Below are positions 50,761-58,835 of a stretch of DNA of 64,000 nt, piece by piece (within the stretch, counting starts at the first letter, position 1; the number at the start of each line of letters is the position of its first letter). The position numbers were made by a program, and so were the translations under genes. Origin of the DNA: Arminella tubonensis (GTDB taxonomy: Bacteria > Pseudomonadota > Alphaproteobacteria > Rhizobiales > Rhizobiaceae); contig NZ_PCDP01000035.1 in the NCBI RefSeq assembly GCF_003240585.1, positions 372,001 through 436,000 on the forward strand. The letters run 5' to 3'. Under the pieces are notes generated by a model that did not search any database, was not told the DNA's origin, and worked only from the letters and a program-made list of their open reading frames with translations.

Positions 50761-52383
50761 TTGACGAATTTTAGCGATCTTGGCTTGTCCACACAGATTG
50801 TTACCACTCTTACGCAGCAGGGTTACGAGACTCCCACTCCGATCCAGGCTGAAGCTATCCCGCTCGTTCTGAAGGGCCATGACCTTATCGGTCTGGCGCA
50901 GACCGGCACCGGCAAGACGGCGGCCTTCGGCCTGCCGATCATCGAAATGCTCATGAAGGACGGCAAGGCTCCCCAGCACCGCAGCACGCGCACGCTGATC
51001 CTTGCTCCGACCCGCGAACTGGTCAACCAGATCGCTGCAAGCCTGAAGGACTATGTCCGCAAGACCTCGCTCAAGATCGGCCTCGTCGTCGGCGGTGCAT
51101 CGATCAACAAGCAGCAGATGCAGCTGGAGCGCGGCGTCGACATCCTCGTCGCAACACCCGGCCGCCTTCTCGACCTGATCGCCCGTCGCGCCGTGACGCT
51201 CGGCCATGTCTCCTACCTCGTCCTCGACGAAGCAGACCAGATGCTCGACCTTGGGTTCGTGCATGACCTCCGCAAGATTTCGAAGATGGTGCCGGCAAAC
51301 CGCCAGACGCTTCTGTTCTCGGCAACCATGCCGAAGGCAATCGCCGATCTCGCAGCCGATTTCCTGCGCAACCCGGTCAAGGTCGCAGTTACACCTCCGG
51401 GCAAGGCAGCCGACAAGGTCGAACAGTATGTTCACTTCGTTTCCGGCCAGAACCACAAGACTGAGCTCTTGAAGGAGTCCATGACCGCTAATCCTGACGG
51501 TCGCGCCATGGTCTTCCTGCGCACCAAGCATGGTGCCGAGAAGCTGATGAAGCATCTCGAACATGTCGGCTTCGCTGTCGCTTCGATCCACGGCAACAAG
51601 AGCCAGGGTCAGCGCGAACGGGCTCTGAAGTCCTTCAAGGACGGCGAAGTCCGCGTTCTCGTCGCAACCGACGTTGCCGCCCGCGGCATCGACATCCCAG
51701 GCGTATCCCACGTCTACAACTACGACCTGCCGGAAGTTCCCGACGCTTACGTCCACCGCATCGGCCGTACGGCCCGTGCCGGTCGCGACGGCATCGCCAT
51801 CGCTTTCTGCGCTCCTGACGAAGCCCGTCTGCTGCGTGATATCGAACGCCTCATGGGCATCGATATCGCGGTTGCCAGCGGCGAAGCTCCAGCCGATCGC
51901 GGTCGTCCCGCACGCGGCGGCGGTGGAAACCGCGGCGGCGCTGGTGCCGGCAATCGTGGTGGTGGCCAGGGTCGCGGTGCAGGTCCCGGCCAGGGACGTA
52001 CCGACGGTCGCCCTGCCCGTCGCCCACGCCCCGAAGGCGAAGTTCGCGAGTTCCGTGCCGAAGGTCGTGATCGCCCCGATCGCGCTCCACGCGCAGACTT
52101 CCGTGGCCAGCGCCCAGCCGAACGCGCGCCTCGTCCTGAAATCGACAACGATCTGACCTCGACTTCGGATTTCCGTCCCGCAAAGCAGCCGCAGCGTCAC
52201 AGCCCGGCCGGCGGCGCCGGTCATGAGGCAGGCGCTCCACGCAACGGTCGCAACGCCCACGGTCGTCCTCCTCACAAGGCAGGCGAGAACCGCGGTGGTC
52301 GTCACGAAGCCGGCGGCGGCAACAACGGCCAGGCTCGCAAGCCGAGCAACGGTCGCCCTGGCCCGCGTCGCGAACAGGCGTAA
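50761..52383 (+). CDS. DEAD-box RNA helicase, RhlE-like
   Basis: ATP-dependent RNA helicase, 540 aa. Motifs: Q motif GYETPTPIQAEAIP, I AQTGTGKTAAFG, Ia APTRELVNQ, II LDEADQMLD, III SATMP, V ATDVAARGID and VI HRIGRTARAG. The C-terminal 170 residues are a low-complexity Arg/Gly/Pro-rich tail (GGGNRGGAGAGNRGG and following) that would bind RNA. The start is taken as TTG 50761 (TNFSDLGLSTQIV, with AAAGG eight bases before); an ATG at 50731 would add ten residues. Likely role in ribosome assembly or RNA decay at low temperature. Confidence 0.92.
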   Translation: MTNFSDLGLSTQIVTTLTQQGYETPTPIQAEAIPLVLKGHDLIGLAQTGTGKTAAFGLPIIEMLMKDGKAPQHRSTRTLILAPTRELVNQIAASLKDYVRKTSLKIGLVVGGASINKQQMQLERGVDILVATPGRLLDLIARRAVTLGHVSYLVLDEADQMLDLGFVHDLRKISKMVPANRQTLLFSATMPKAIADLAADFLRNPVKVAVTPPGKAADKVEQYVHFVSGQNHKTELLKESMTANPDGRAMVFLRTKHGAEKLMKHLEHVGFAVASIHGNKSQGQRERALKSFKDGEVRVLVATDVAARGIDIPGVSHVYNYDLPEVPDAYVHRIGRTARAGRDGIAIAFCAPDEARLLRDIERLMGIDIAVASGEAPADRGRPARGGGGNRGGAGAGNRGGGQGRGAGPGQGRTDGRPARRPRPEGEVREFRAEGRDRPDRAPRADFRGQRPAERAPRPEIDNDLTSTSDFRPAKQPQRHSPAGGAGHEAGAPRNGRNAHGRPPHKAGENRGGRHEAGGGNNGQARKPSNGRPGPRREQA

Positions 52384-52416
52384 GCCGATCCTATTCAATG
52401 ATATGATGATATGAAG

Positions 52417-52448
52417 AGCGGCGGGAGCCATCCCGCCGCTTTCCTTTT
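52417..52448 (+). terminator. Rho-independent terminator of the helicase gene
   Basis: Perfect 10-bp stem AGCGGCGGGA / TCCCGCCGCT with a GCCA loop, followed by TTCCTTTT, 33 bases after the stop. Confidence 0.9.
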
Positions 52449-52723
52449 CTGGATAGGCCGGCTGCCTGGCAATATTCCCCTCTCGAGAATTGCCAATCCT
52501 TCGATACAACCTGCAAGCAACGAAACCGGTCAATTGCCCAGGATTTAGGCGCGTCCGCGCCGTCACTTTATCCAGCGATATCGACCCTCGATCTGCCGTG
52601 CCCGGAAAACCGGCGTCTTTCGGCCATTTCTGGCGTTGACCAAAAATCTCGCTCCGACTGTGCATGCTTCTTGCATTGCGATAGGCGTTGTATTCAAATG
52701 AAGAAAAATCGGGGAACGCAGCT
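52449..52723. other. Non-coding region before the ATP-grasp operon
   Basis: No gene is supported. It contains a GGCAAT / ATTGCC inverted repeat (about 52470-52496) and, nearer the operon, GTTGACC followed by TGCATGCTTCTTGCA, where the promoter may lie. No operator could be assigned. Confidence 0.4.
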
Positions 52724-54133
52724 TTGGCATTCGATGAAATGATAACGGCGGGGGAAAATCCTCGCGAGCCTTATCAAAAATACGCAGAGTGGTATGCCAA
52801 CCAAGATAGAGCGCATCTGATAGCCAAGTCCCGCGATGCGGAGAACATCTTCCGGAAAACCGGCATTACCTTCGCGGTCTATGGACACGCTGATAGTTCC
52901 GAAAAACTCATTCCCTTCGACATCATCCCCCGCATCATCTCCGGCCGCGAATGGCGCAAACTGGCGCAGGGCATCGAGCAACGGGTGATCGCCCTCAACG
53001 CCTTTCTCGACGACATCTACCACAAGCAGGAAATCATCCGCGCCGGTCGTGTGCCGCGCGAACTGATCGAAAAGAACATCGCGTTCCTGCCCGAGATGAT
53101 CGGCTTCAGGCCCCCCGGCGGCGTCTACACCCACATTGTCGGAACGGATATCGTCCGCACCGCCGAGGACCAGTTCTACGTGCTGGAAGACAATGCCCGC
53201 ACGCCTTCCGGTGTCAGCTACATGCTGGAAAACCGCGAAACCATGATGCAGATGTTTCCGGAACTGTTCCATCAGAACAAGGTCCAGCGCGTCGAGGATT
53301 ATCCGCTACTCCTGCGCCAGAGCCTTGCCTCGCTCGCACCTCCCGGCTGCATGGGCAAGCCGCGCGTCGCCGTGTTGACCCCCGGCATCTATAATTCGGC
53401 CTATTACGAACACTCGTTCCTTGCCGACATGATGGGCGTCGAACTGGTCGAAGGCTCGGACCTGCGCGTCATCGACGGCAAGGTGAAGATGCGCACCACC
53501 CGCGGCTACGAGGCCATCGACGTGCTCTACCGACGTGTCGACGACGACTTCCTCGACCCGCTCACATTCAGGGCTGACTCGGCGCTCGGCATCCCCGGCA
53601 TCATGGACGTCTATCGCGCCGGCCACATCACCATCGCCAATGCGCCCGGCACCGGCATTTCCGACGATAAGGCGATTTACTCCTACATGCCTGAGATCGT
53701 TGAATTTTATACCGGCCGCAAACCGCTGCTGGAAAACGTTCCGACCTGGCGCTGTTCCGAGGCCGACAGCCTCAAATACGTGCTCGAGCATCTGGAGGAA
53801 CTGGTCGTGAAGGAAGTCCACGGCTCCGGCGGCTACGGCATGCTAGTCGGACCAACCGCTTCCAAGAGAGAGCGCACCGAGTTCGCCGAGAAGCTGAAGG
53901 CAAGGCCAAACAACTACATTGCCCAGCCGACGCTATCGCTCTCGACAGTGCCGATCCTAGTCAACAAGGGCATCGCGCCCCGCCACGTCGACCTTCGCCC
54001 CTATGTCCTTGTCTCGGACAAGGTCCAGATCATTCCCGGCGGGCTGACGCGCGTCGCCCTGAAGGAGGGCTCGCTGGTCGTCAATTCCAGCCAGGGCGGC
54101 GGCACCAAAGACACTTGGGTATTGGAGGACTAA
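52724..54133 (+). CDS. Circularly permuted ATP-grasp protein
   Basis: Predicted ATP-dependent ligase of the circularly permuted type 2 ATP-grasp family, 469 aa from TTG 52724 (AFDEMITAGENPREPY), which has GGGG nine bases upstream. A further TTG at 52688 would add 12 residues. Conserved blocks include FRKTGITFAVYG, GVYTHIVGTDIVRT, YVLEDNARTPSGVSYMLENR and VVKEVHGSGGYGMLVGP (nucleotide-binding loop). Comparative work on amidoligases predicts that such proteins form a peptide or amide bond together with the alpha-E and transglutaminase-like partners found directly downstream. The substrate is unknown. Confidence 0.9.
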   Translation: MAFDEMITAGENPREPYQKYAEWYANQDRAHLIAKSRDAENIFRKTGITFAVYGHADSSEKLIPFDIIPRIISGREWRKLAQGIEQRVIALNAFLDDIYHKQEIIRAGRVPRELIEKNIAFLPEMIGFRPPGGVYTHIVGTDIVRTAEDQFYVLEDNARTPSGVSYMLENRETMMQMFPELFHQNKVQRVEDYPLLLRQSLASLAPPGCMGKPRVAVLTPGIYNSAYYEHSFLADMMGVELVEGSDLRVIDGKVKMRTTRGYEAIDVLYRRVDDDFLDPLTFRADSALGIPGIMDVYRAGHITIANAPGTGISDDKAIYSYMPEIVEFYTGRKPLLENVPTWRCSEADSLKYVLEHLEELVVKEVHGSGGYGMLVGPTASKRERTEFAEKLKARPNNYIAQPTLSLSTVPILVNKGIAPRHVDLRPYVLVSDKVQIIPGGLTRVALKEGSLVVNSSQGGGTKDTWVLED

Positions 54134-54136
54134 CCG

Positions 54137-55078
54137 ATGCTCGGAAGAACAGCCAACGGACTCTACTGGATGTTCCGTTATATCGAACGCGCCGAAAATA
54201 TCGCCCGCCTCGTCGATGCCGGATTGCGCATGGCGCTGACCCGCAGCGGTGCGGCGGAAGACGACTGGGACGGCGTACTCCAGAGCGCCGGCGTGCGCGA
54301 AGAGTATGACCTCGTCCATGACAAGCTGACCGGCGCCGACGCGATCGACTATCTGATGCGCGATCGTTCCAACCCCTCGAGCGTCATGTCCTGCATCGAC
54401 TTCGGCCGCAATAACGCCCGGATGGTGCGCACGGCCCTCACGCGCGAGACCTGGGAAGCGACCAACGAATGCTGGATCGAGCTCAAGGCACTGCTCGGCA
54501 AACGCCTGAAAGCCGCCGAGATGCCCGACGTGATCGACGTCATCAAGCGAAGGGCCGGCCTCATCCGCGGCGCGTTCCATGGCTCTATGCTACGCAACGA
54601 ACTCTATAATTTCGCCCGCATCGGCACCTTCATCGAGCGGGCCGACAACACGGCGCGCATCCTCGATGTGAAATACTACGTTCTGCTGCCATCCGTCTCC
54701 GCGGTCGGTTCCTCCCTCGACAACGTCCAGTGGGAATCGATCCTGCGCTCGGTTTCCGCCCATCGTTCCTACAGTTGGGTTTACGACGCCGAATATCGTC
54801 CCGCAAATATTGCCGATTTCCTCATCCTCAACGGCCAGATGCCGCGGTCGCTCGCCTATTGCTATGAGAAGATCGTCAGCAATCTCGGTTATCTCGGCAA
54901 GGAATACGGCGAACGCCATGCCGCCCACGAGACTGCGGACGCAGTCCGCGCAACATTGCAGACACGCATCGTCAAGGACATCATGGATCAGGGACTGCAC
55001 GAGTTCCTGGAAGACTTCGTCTCACGCAACAACAAGCTGGGCCAGGAGATTTCCGATGGCTACAGGTTTTATCAGTAG
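54137..55078 (+). CDS. Alpha-E domain protein
   Basis: All-alpha protein of the DUF403/alpha-E family, 313 aa. The opening LGRTANGLYWMFRYIERAENIARLVDAGLRM is typical, followed by the FIERADNTARILDVKYY repeat-like helix near residues 165-180. No enzymatic motif is visible. It always travels with the circularly permuted ATP-grasp protein, from which it is separated by three bases here, and with a transglutaminase-like protein, here 12 bases after it; presumably a structural or substrate-binding partner. Confidence 0.9.
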   Translation: MLGRTANGLYWMFRYIERAENIARLVDAGLRMALTRSGAAEDDWDGVLQSAGVREEYDLVHDKLTGADAIDYLMRDRSNPSSVMSCIDFGRNNARMVRTALTRETWEATNECWIELKALLGKRLKAAEMPDVIDVIKRRAGLIRGAFHGSMLRNELYNFARIGTFIERADNTARILDVKYYVLLPSVSAVGSSLDNVQWESILRSVSAHRSYSWVYDAEYRPANIADFLILNGQMPRSLAYCYEKIVSNLGYLGKEYGERHAAHETADAVRATLQTRIVKDIMDQGLHEFLEDFVSRNNKLGQEISDGYRFYQ

Positions 55079-55090
55079 GCGGGTTTGATC

Positions 55091-55909
55091 ATGAGACTAA
55101 AGATTAATCACGTCACCGAATACCGCTACGATGAACCGTCGCAGTTCTCGCTGCAGCGCCTGCGGCTGACACCGCTCTCCGGCGCCGGCCAGACAGTGAT
55201 CGACTGGTCGCTGAAGGTCGAAGGCGCACGGACCGAGGTCGAATATGACGACCAGTTCGGCAACCGTATCAGCCTGGTCTCGCACGACGGAGATCAGGAC
55301 AGCACACGCATAGTTGCCACCGGCGAAGTGGAGACACATGATCTCAACGGGATCACCGGCGTCCACACAGGCTTCTGCCCGCTATGGCTCTTCCTGCGCG
55401 ACACGCCGCTCACCAAGGCCGGCAAGCTGACCAAGGAACTCATCCGCGGCGTTTCCGGCGAAAGCGACGTCGGCAGGATGCATTCGCTGATGGGCGCAAT
55501 TCATCAGACAGTCGAATACCTCCCCGGCTCCAGCGATACGGAAACCACATCGGAACAGGCCTTGGAACGCAAGTCCGGCGTCTGCCAGGATCACGCCCAT
55601 ATCTTCATATCCGCGGCCCGCGCGATGCGCTTTCCGGCACGTTATGTCTCGGGCTATCTGCTGATGGAAGGAACCGTCGATCAGGCCGCGACCCACGCCT
55701 GGGGCGAAGTTCATATCGCAGGCCTCGGCTGGGTCGGCTTCGATCCCGCCAACGACGTCTGCCCTGACGACCGCTACGTCCGCATCGCCACCGGCCTATG
55801 CTACCGCGACGCCGCCCCCGTCTCCGGCATGCGCATCGGCACGCCGGGCGAAAACCTGACAGTGACGGTCAGCGTTGAAAGCCAAGGACAAACTCAGAGT
55901 CAGAGCTAG
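55091..55909 (+). CDS. Transglutaminase-like cysteine peptidase/transferase
   Basis: Transglutaminase-fold protein, 272 aa, with an N-terminal bacterial transglutaminase-associated domain (LKINHVTEYRYDEPSQFSLQRLRLTP) and catalytic triad Cys in KSGVCQDHAHIF (about 159), His in THAWGEVHI (about 199) and Asp in GFDPANDV (about 214). ATG 55091 is favoured; TTG 55085 is two codons upstream. Third gene of the amidoligase-type operon. The proteasome-like Anbu peptidase gene often found next is absent. Confidence 0.9.
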   Translation: MRLKINHVTEYRYDEPSQFSLQRLRLTPLSGAGQTVIDWSLKVEGARTEVEYDDQFGNRISLVSHDGDQDSTRIVATGEVETHDLNGITGVHTGFCPLWLFLRDTPLTKAGKLTKELIRGVSGESDVGRMHSLMGAIHQTVEYLPGSSDTETTSEQALERKSGVCQDHAHIFISAARAMRFPARYVSGYLLMEGTVDQAATHAWGEVHIAGLGWVGFDPANDVCPDDRYVRIATGLCYRDAAPVSGMRIGTPGENLTVTVSVESQGQTQSQS

Positions 55910-56349
55910 CAGCGGGAAGTCGCCGACAAACCCGCAATCAAAATCAACTTAAACTTGCATATTATACCAGATGCCTTACTGCTCGCTGTAGTTTAGCGGC
56001 AGAAGCAGGCGCGCCTTACCAGCAGGCGTATCGGAGAGGACTGGCCCCTCCGACCGTGGCAAAAGGCCTTGCTGCTGAACTTGGAGGTAATGCGATGTGG
56101 CTTTTGCCATTTAGTATTGCGTTTATTTTGAGAAAGACCCGGACGAGTTGGTCAATGACCGTCCGGGTCCAATTTTCAAGATAGACAAACGGAAGGCGGG
56201 TTGGCGCCCGTCTTCCACTCCAACAATATAAACACAACCGCTAGCCATAACAAGTGTCAGCATTCCCGTCGTTATCCAAGGCCGCTCGTCTCTTGTATCT
56301 TTGACAATTCTGGCCTAAATTTCTGACCATATTTTGTGGAGATCCTACA
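55910..56349. ncRNA. Structured non-coding segment, candidate small RNA
   Basis: No credible gene in 440 bases, but strong inverted repeats occur close together: TCGGAG-A-GG / CC-C-CTCCGA (56031-56053), perfect TGGCAAAAG / CTTTTGCCA (56057-56109) and perfect GACCCGGAC / GTCCGGGTC (56136-56169). The last is followed by CAATTTT like a terminator. A tRNA D-arm-like stretch (TGTAGTTTAGCGGCAGAAGC, about 55987-56006) begins the structured part, and GCAGGCG is directly repeated. A small RNA of about 190 bases (55985-56180) is possible; no known family is recognised. The last 100 bases before the antitoxin gene probably hold its promoter. Confidence 0.4.
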
Positions 56350-56586
56350 ATGAAAATTGGTGCATTCGAAGCCAAGTCGCAGTTTTCGTCTTTGCTGGAA
56401 CGCGCGGCTCACGGCGAGGAAATTATCATTACAAAGCACGGAAAGCCTGTGGCCCGGCTGGTGGCAACGAACGGCGACGACGAGATGACCGTGGAGGATG
56501 TCTTTGGCACACTGAAGTCCCTTCGGAAGCAAACAACTCTCAACGGCATCCCTTGGAAGGAACTCCGGGACGAAGGCCGCAAATGA
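56350..56586 (+). CDS. Phd/YefM-type antitoxin of a VapC toxin
   Basis: Antitoxin of 78 aa. KIGAFEAKSQFSSLLERAAHGEEIIITKHGKPVARLV is the prevent-host-death fold that binds DNA as a dimer; the C-terminal acidic/basic tail (LNGIPWKELRDEGRK) would wrap the toxin. Its stop overlaps the vapC start in ATGA. Confidence 0.9.
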   Translation: MKIGAFEAKSQFSSLLERAAHGEEIIITKHGKPVARLVATNGDDEMTVEDVFGTLKSLRKQTTLNGIPWKELRDEGRK

Positions 56587-56993
56587 GCGTCGTTATCGAT
56601 GCGTCAGTTGCGCTGGCATGGTGCTTTGACGATGAAGCGACTGAGGAAACCGACGAAATAGCACTGGAAATCGCAAGAGCCGGCGCCTTCGTGCCATCGC
56701 TATTTCATTTGGAGATATCAAACGTCCTTCTTCAAGCAGAGCGACGCGGACGGATCATGATGGGTGACGTGACACGACGCCTGGAACTCATCGGCAAATT
56801 GCCGCTGGAAGTGGACCACCAGACCGCTTCACGCGCGACCACCGAGATATTGGCCTTGGCGAGAGCAGAAAAGCTGACCGTCTATGATGCGGCGTATCTG
56901 GAATTGGCGGCGCGGAAGGGATGTGCGCTGGCAACGAAGGATCGTCAGCTCACGGCCGCTGCAAAGCACGTGGGCGTCCCGACGCGTGGCTAG
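56583..56993 (+). CDS. vapC: VapC-type PIN-domain ribonuclease toxin
   Basis: PIN-domain RNase, 136 aa, probably cleaving tRNA or rRNA. Acidic active-site residues are all present: Asp in SVVIDASVALAW (about 6), Glu in LFHLEISNVL (about 44), Asp in TVYDAAYLELA (about 100) and Asp in ALATKDRQL (about 118). The start overlaps the antitoxin stop. The longer open frame in this phase contains the antitoxin region and is not real. Intact. Confidence 0.92.
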   Translation: MSVVIDASVALAWCFDDEATEETDEIALEIARAGAFVPSLFHLEISNVLLQAERRGRIMMGDVTRRLELIGKLPLEVDHQTASRATTEILALARAEKLTVYDAAYLELAARKGCALATKDRQLTAAAKHVGVPTRG

Positions 56994-57007
56994 TGCATTG
57001 AGAATTA

Positions 57008-57027
57008 GGCGGGGCCTTCGCCCCGCC
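57008..57027. terminator. Hairpin between vapC and the dehydratase gene
   Basis: GGCGGGG / CCCCGCC stem with a CCTTCG loop, between two convergent genes, flanked by TTGAG / CTCAA that may extend the stem. There is no T-tract, so termination strength is uncertain. Confidence 0.5.
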
Positions 57028-57036
57028 CCTCGATCC

Positions 57037-58776
57037 TCAATGGCTGTCGCGTTCGACGATGGATCCACGTGAACCCACCAAAAAGTCGAGATCGGCGCCG
57101 GTGTCGGCCTGCATGACGGTCTTGACGTAGAGGCCGCCATATCCACCCTTGAGCGGCTTGACCGGGGAGACCCATGACGCGCGGCGCTTCGCCATTTCTT
57201 CGTCGGAAATGTCGAGATGGATGGTACGGGCCGGCACATCGACCGCAATCATGTCACCGTTCTGAACCAGCGCCAGCGGGCCGCCATCTGCAGCTTCCGG
57301 CGCGGTGTGCAGGATGACGGTTCCATAGGCGGTACCGGACATGCGGGCATCCGAAATACGGATCATGTCGGTGATGCCCTTTTTCAGCACCTTGGGCGGC
57401 AAGCCCATGTTGCCGACTTCGGCCATGCCGGGATAACCCTTCGGGCCGCAATATTTCAGCACCATGATGCAGGTCTCGTCGATGTCGAGATCGTCCTTGT
57501 TGATGCGCGCGTGATAGTCTTCGATGCTTTCGAAGACCACCGCGCGGCCCTTGTGCTGCATCAGATGCGGCGAGGCTGCCGATGGTTTCAGCACGGCGCC
57601 CTTCGGAGCCAGGTTACCGCGCAGAACCGCGATGCCGCCCGACTGGGTCAATGCCTTTTCGCGGGGAACGATGACGTCGTCATTGTAGTTGACGACATCC
57701 TTGACGCCGTTCCAGATCGTGTCGCCGGTAACGGTGATAGCGTCCTTGTGGAGCAAGCCCATCTCTCCAACCGCCTTGATGACGACGGGCAGGCCGCCGG
57801 CATAGTAGAACTCTTCCATCAGATGCTTGCCCGAAGGTTGCAGGTTGACGATCGTCGGCACTTCGCGGCCGAGGCGATCCCAGTCGTCGAGCGAAAGCTC
57901 GACGCCGATACGCCCGGCAAGCGCCAGGAGATGCAACACGGCATTGGTCGAGCCGCCCACGGCACCATTGACGCGGATGGCGTTCTCGAAGGCTTCCTTG
58001 GTCAGGATGTCTGAAGGCTTCAAGTCCTCCTTGACCATGTCGACGATGCGACGGCCGGAGAGCTGCGAGATGACGCGGCGACGTGCATCGACCGCAGGGA
58101 TCGCCGCGTTGCCGGGCAGTGTCATGCCAAGCGCTTCAGCCATGGAAGCCATGGTCGATGCGGTGCCCATCGTCATGCAGCTGCCGGCCGAACGCGCCAT
58201 GCCCTGCTCGGCATCCATGAATTCGTCGAGCGACATTTCGCCTGACTTGACCATCTCCGAAAACTGCCAGATCGCCGTGCCGGAGCCGACATCCTTGCCA
58301 CGCCATTTGCCGTTGAGCATCGGGCCGCCGGAAACGAGAATGACCGGGATGTCGACGGACGCAGCGCCCATAAGAAGGCTAGGCGTAGTCTTGTCGCAGC
58401 CGCCAAGCAGCACGACGCCGTCGACGGGGTTGCCGCGGATCGCCTCTTCGACATCCATGGCCGCAAGGTTGCGGAACATCATGGCAGTCGGGCGAAGCGT
58501 GCTTTCACCGACCGAGAAGACCGGGAATTCGACCGGAAAGCCGCCGGCCTCGTAGACGCCGCGCTTGACGCGCTCGGCAAGGTCGCGCAGATGCGCGTTG
58601 CAGGGCGTCAGTTCCGACCAGGTATTACAGATGCCGATGATGGGGCGGCCGTCGAAAGTGTCGGCCGGCAATCCCTGGTTCTTCATCCAGGAGCGGTGCA
58701 TGATGGCATTCTTGCCGGTGCCGCCGAACCAGTCGTAGGAACGCAGCTTGCGCGGCCATTCAGCTTTCTTCGTCAT
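57037..58776 (-). CDS. Sugar-acid dehydratase of the IlvD/EDD family, probable L-arabinonate dehydratase
   Basis: Iron-sulfur dehydratase, 579 aa, the same length and strongly similar to the structurally known R. leguminosarum L-arabinonate dehydratase (2Fe-2S, Mg). Cluster Cys are visible in ICNTWSELTPCNAHLR (about 58-63), LLGGCDKTTPSLLMGA (Cys about 127) and RSAGSCMTMGTASTM (Cys about 200). It would convert L-arabinonate or a related pentonate/hexonate to the 2-keto-3-deoxy acid. The neighbours (aldehyde dehydrogenase, GguC, sugar ABC transporter) match the non-phosphorylative L-arabinose route. D-fuconate, D-galactonate or D-xylonate remain possible substrates. Confidence 0.85.
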   Translation of the reverse strand: MTKKAEWPRKLRSYDWFGGTGKNAIMHRSWMKNQGLPADTFDGRPIIGICNTWSELTPCNAHLRDLAERVKRGVYEAGGFPVEFPVFSVGESTLRPTAMMFRNLAAMDVEEAIRGNPVDGVVLLGGCDKTTPSLLMGAASVDIPVILVSGGPMLNGKWRGKDVGSGTAIWQFSEMVKSGEMSLDEFMDAEQGMARSAGSCMTMGTASTMASMAEALGMTLPGNAAIPAVDARRRVISQLSGRRIVDMVKEDLKPSDILTKEAFENAIRVNGAVGGSTNAVLHLLALAGRIGVELSLDDWDRLGREVPTIVNLQPSGKHLMEEFYYAGGLPVVIKAVGEMGLLHKDAITVTGDTIWNGVKDVVNYNDDVIVPREKALTQSGGIAVLRGNLAPKGAVLKPSAASPHLMQHKGRAVVFESIEDYHARINKDDLDIDETCIMVLKYCGPKGYPGMAEVGNMGLPPKVLKKGITDMIRISDARMSGTAYGTVILHTAPEAADGGPLALVQNGDMIAVDVPARTIHLDISDEEMAKRRASWVSPVKPLKGGYGGLYVKTVMQADTGADLDFLVGSRGSIVERDSH

Positions 58777-58835
58777 TAGATCAAGTCCTTTTCGTCCTGA
58801 ACTGGTCGAGCAGTTCAGGTCTGAGAATTTAGTTG

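Noticed and set aside
50728..52665. 645-aa open frame antisense to the DEAD-box helicase
   Set aside because: High G+C genes in this organism leave long antisense frames; composition is repetitive (Thr/Ala runs) and no family is recognisable, whereas the helicase shows all its motifs.
52688..52723. TTG 52688 as the start of the ATP-grasp protein
   Set aside because: No ribosome-binding site, whereas TTG 52724 has GGGG at good distance and gives the family-like N-terminus; not fully excluded.
55981..56060. Possible tRNA gene starting with a TGTAGTTTAGCGGCAGAAGC-like D arm
   Set aside because: No anticodon stem of five pairs can be formed with a proper loop, and there is no GGTTCGA-type T arm; kept only as part of a structured-RNA candidate.
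56016..56237. 73-aa minus-strand frame in the structured segment
   Set aside because: No ribosome-binding site, no recognisable domain, and it spans the strong inverted repeats that suggest a non-coding role.
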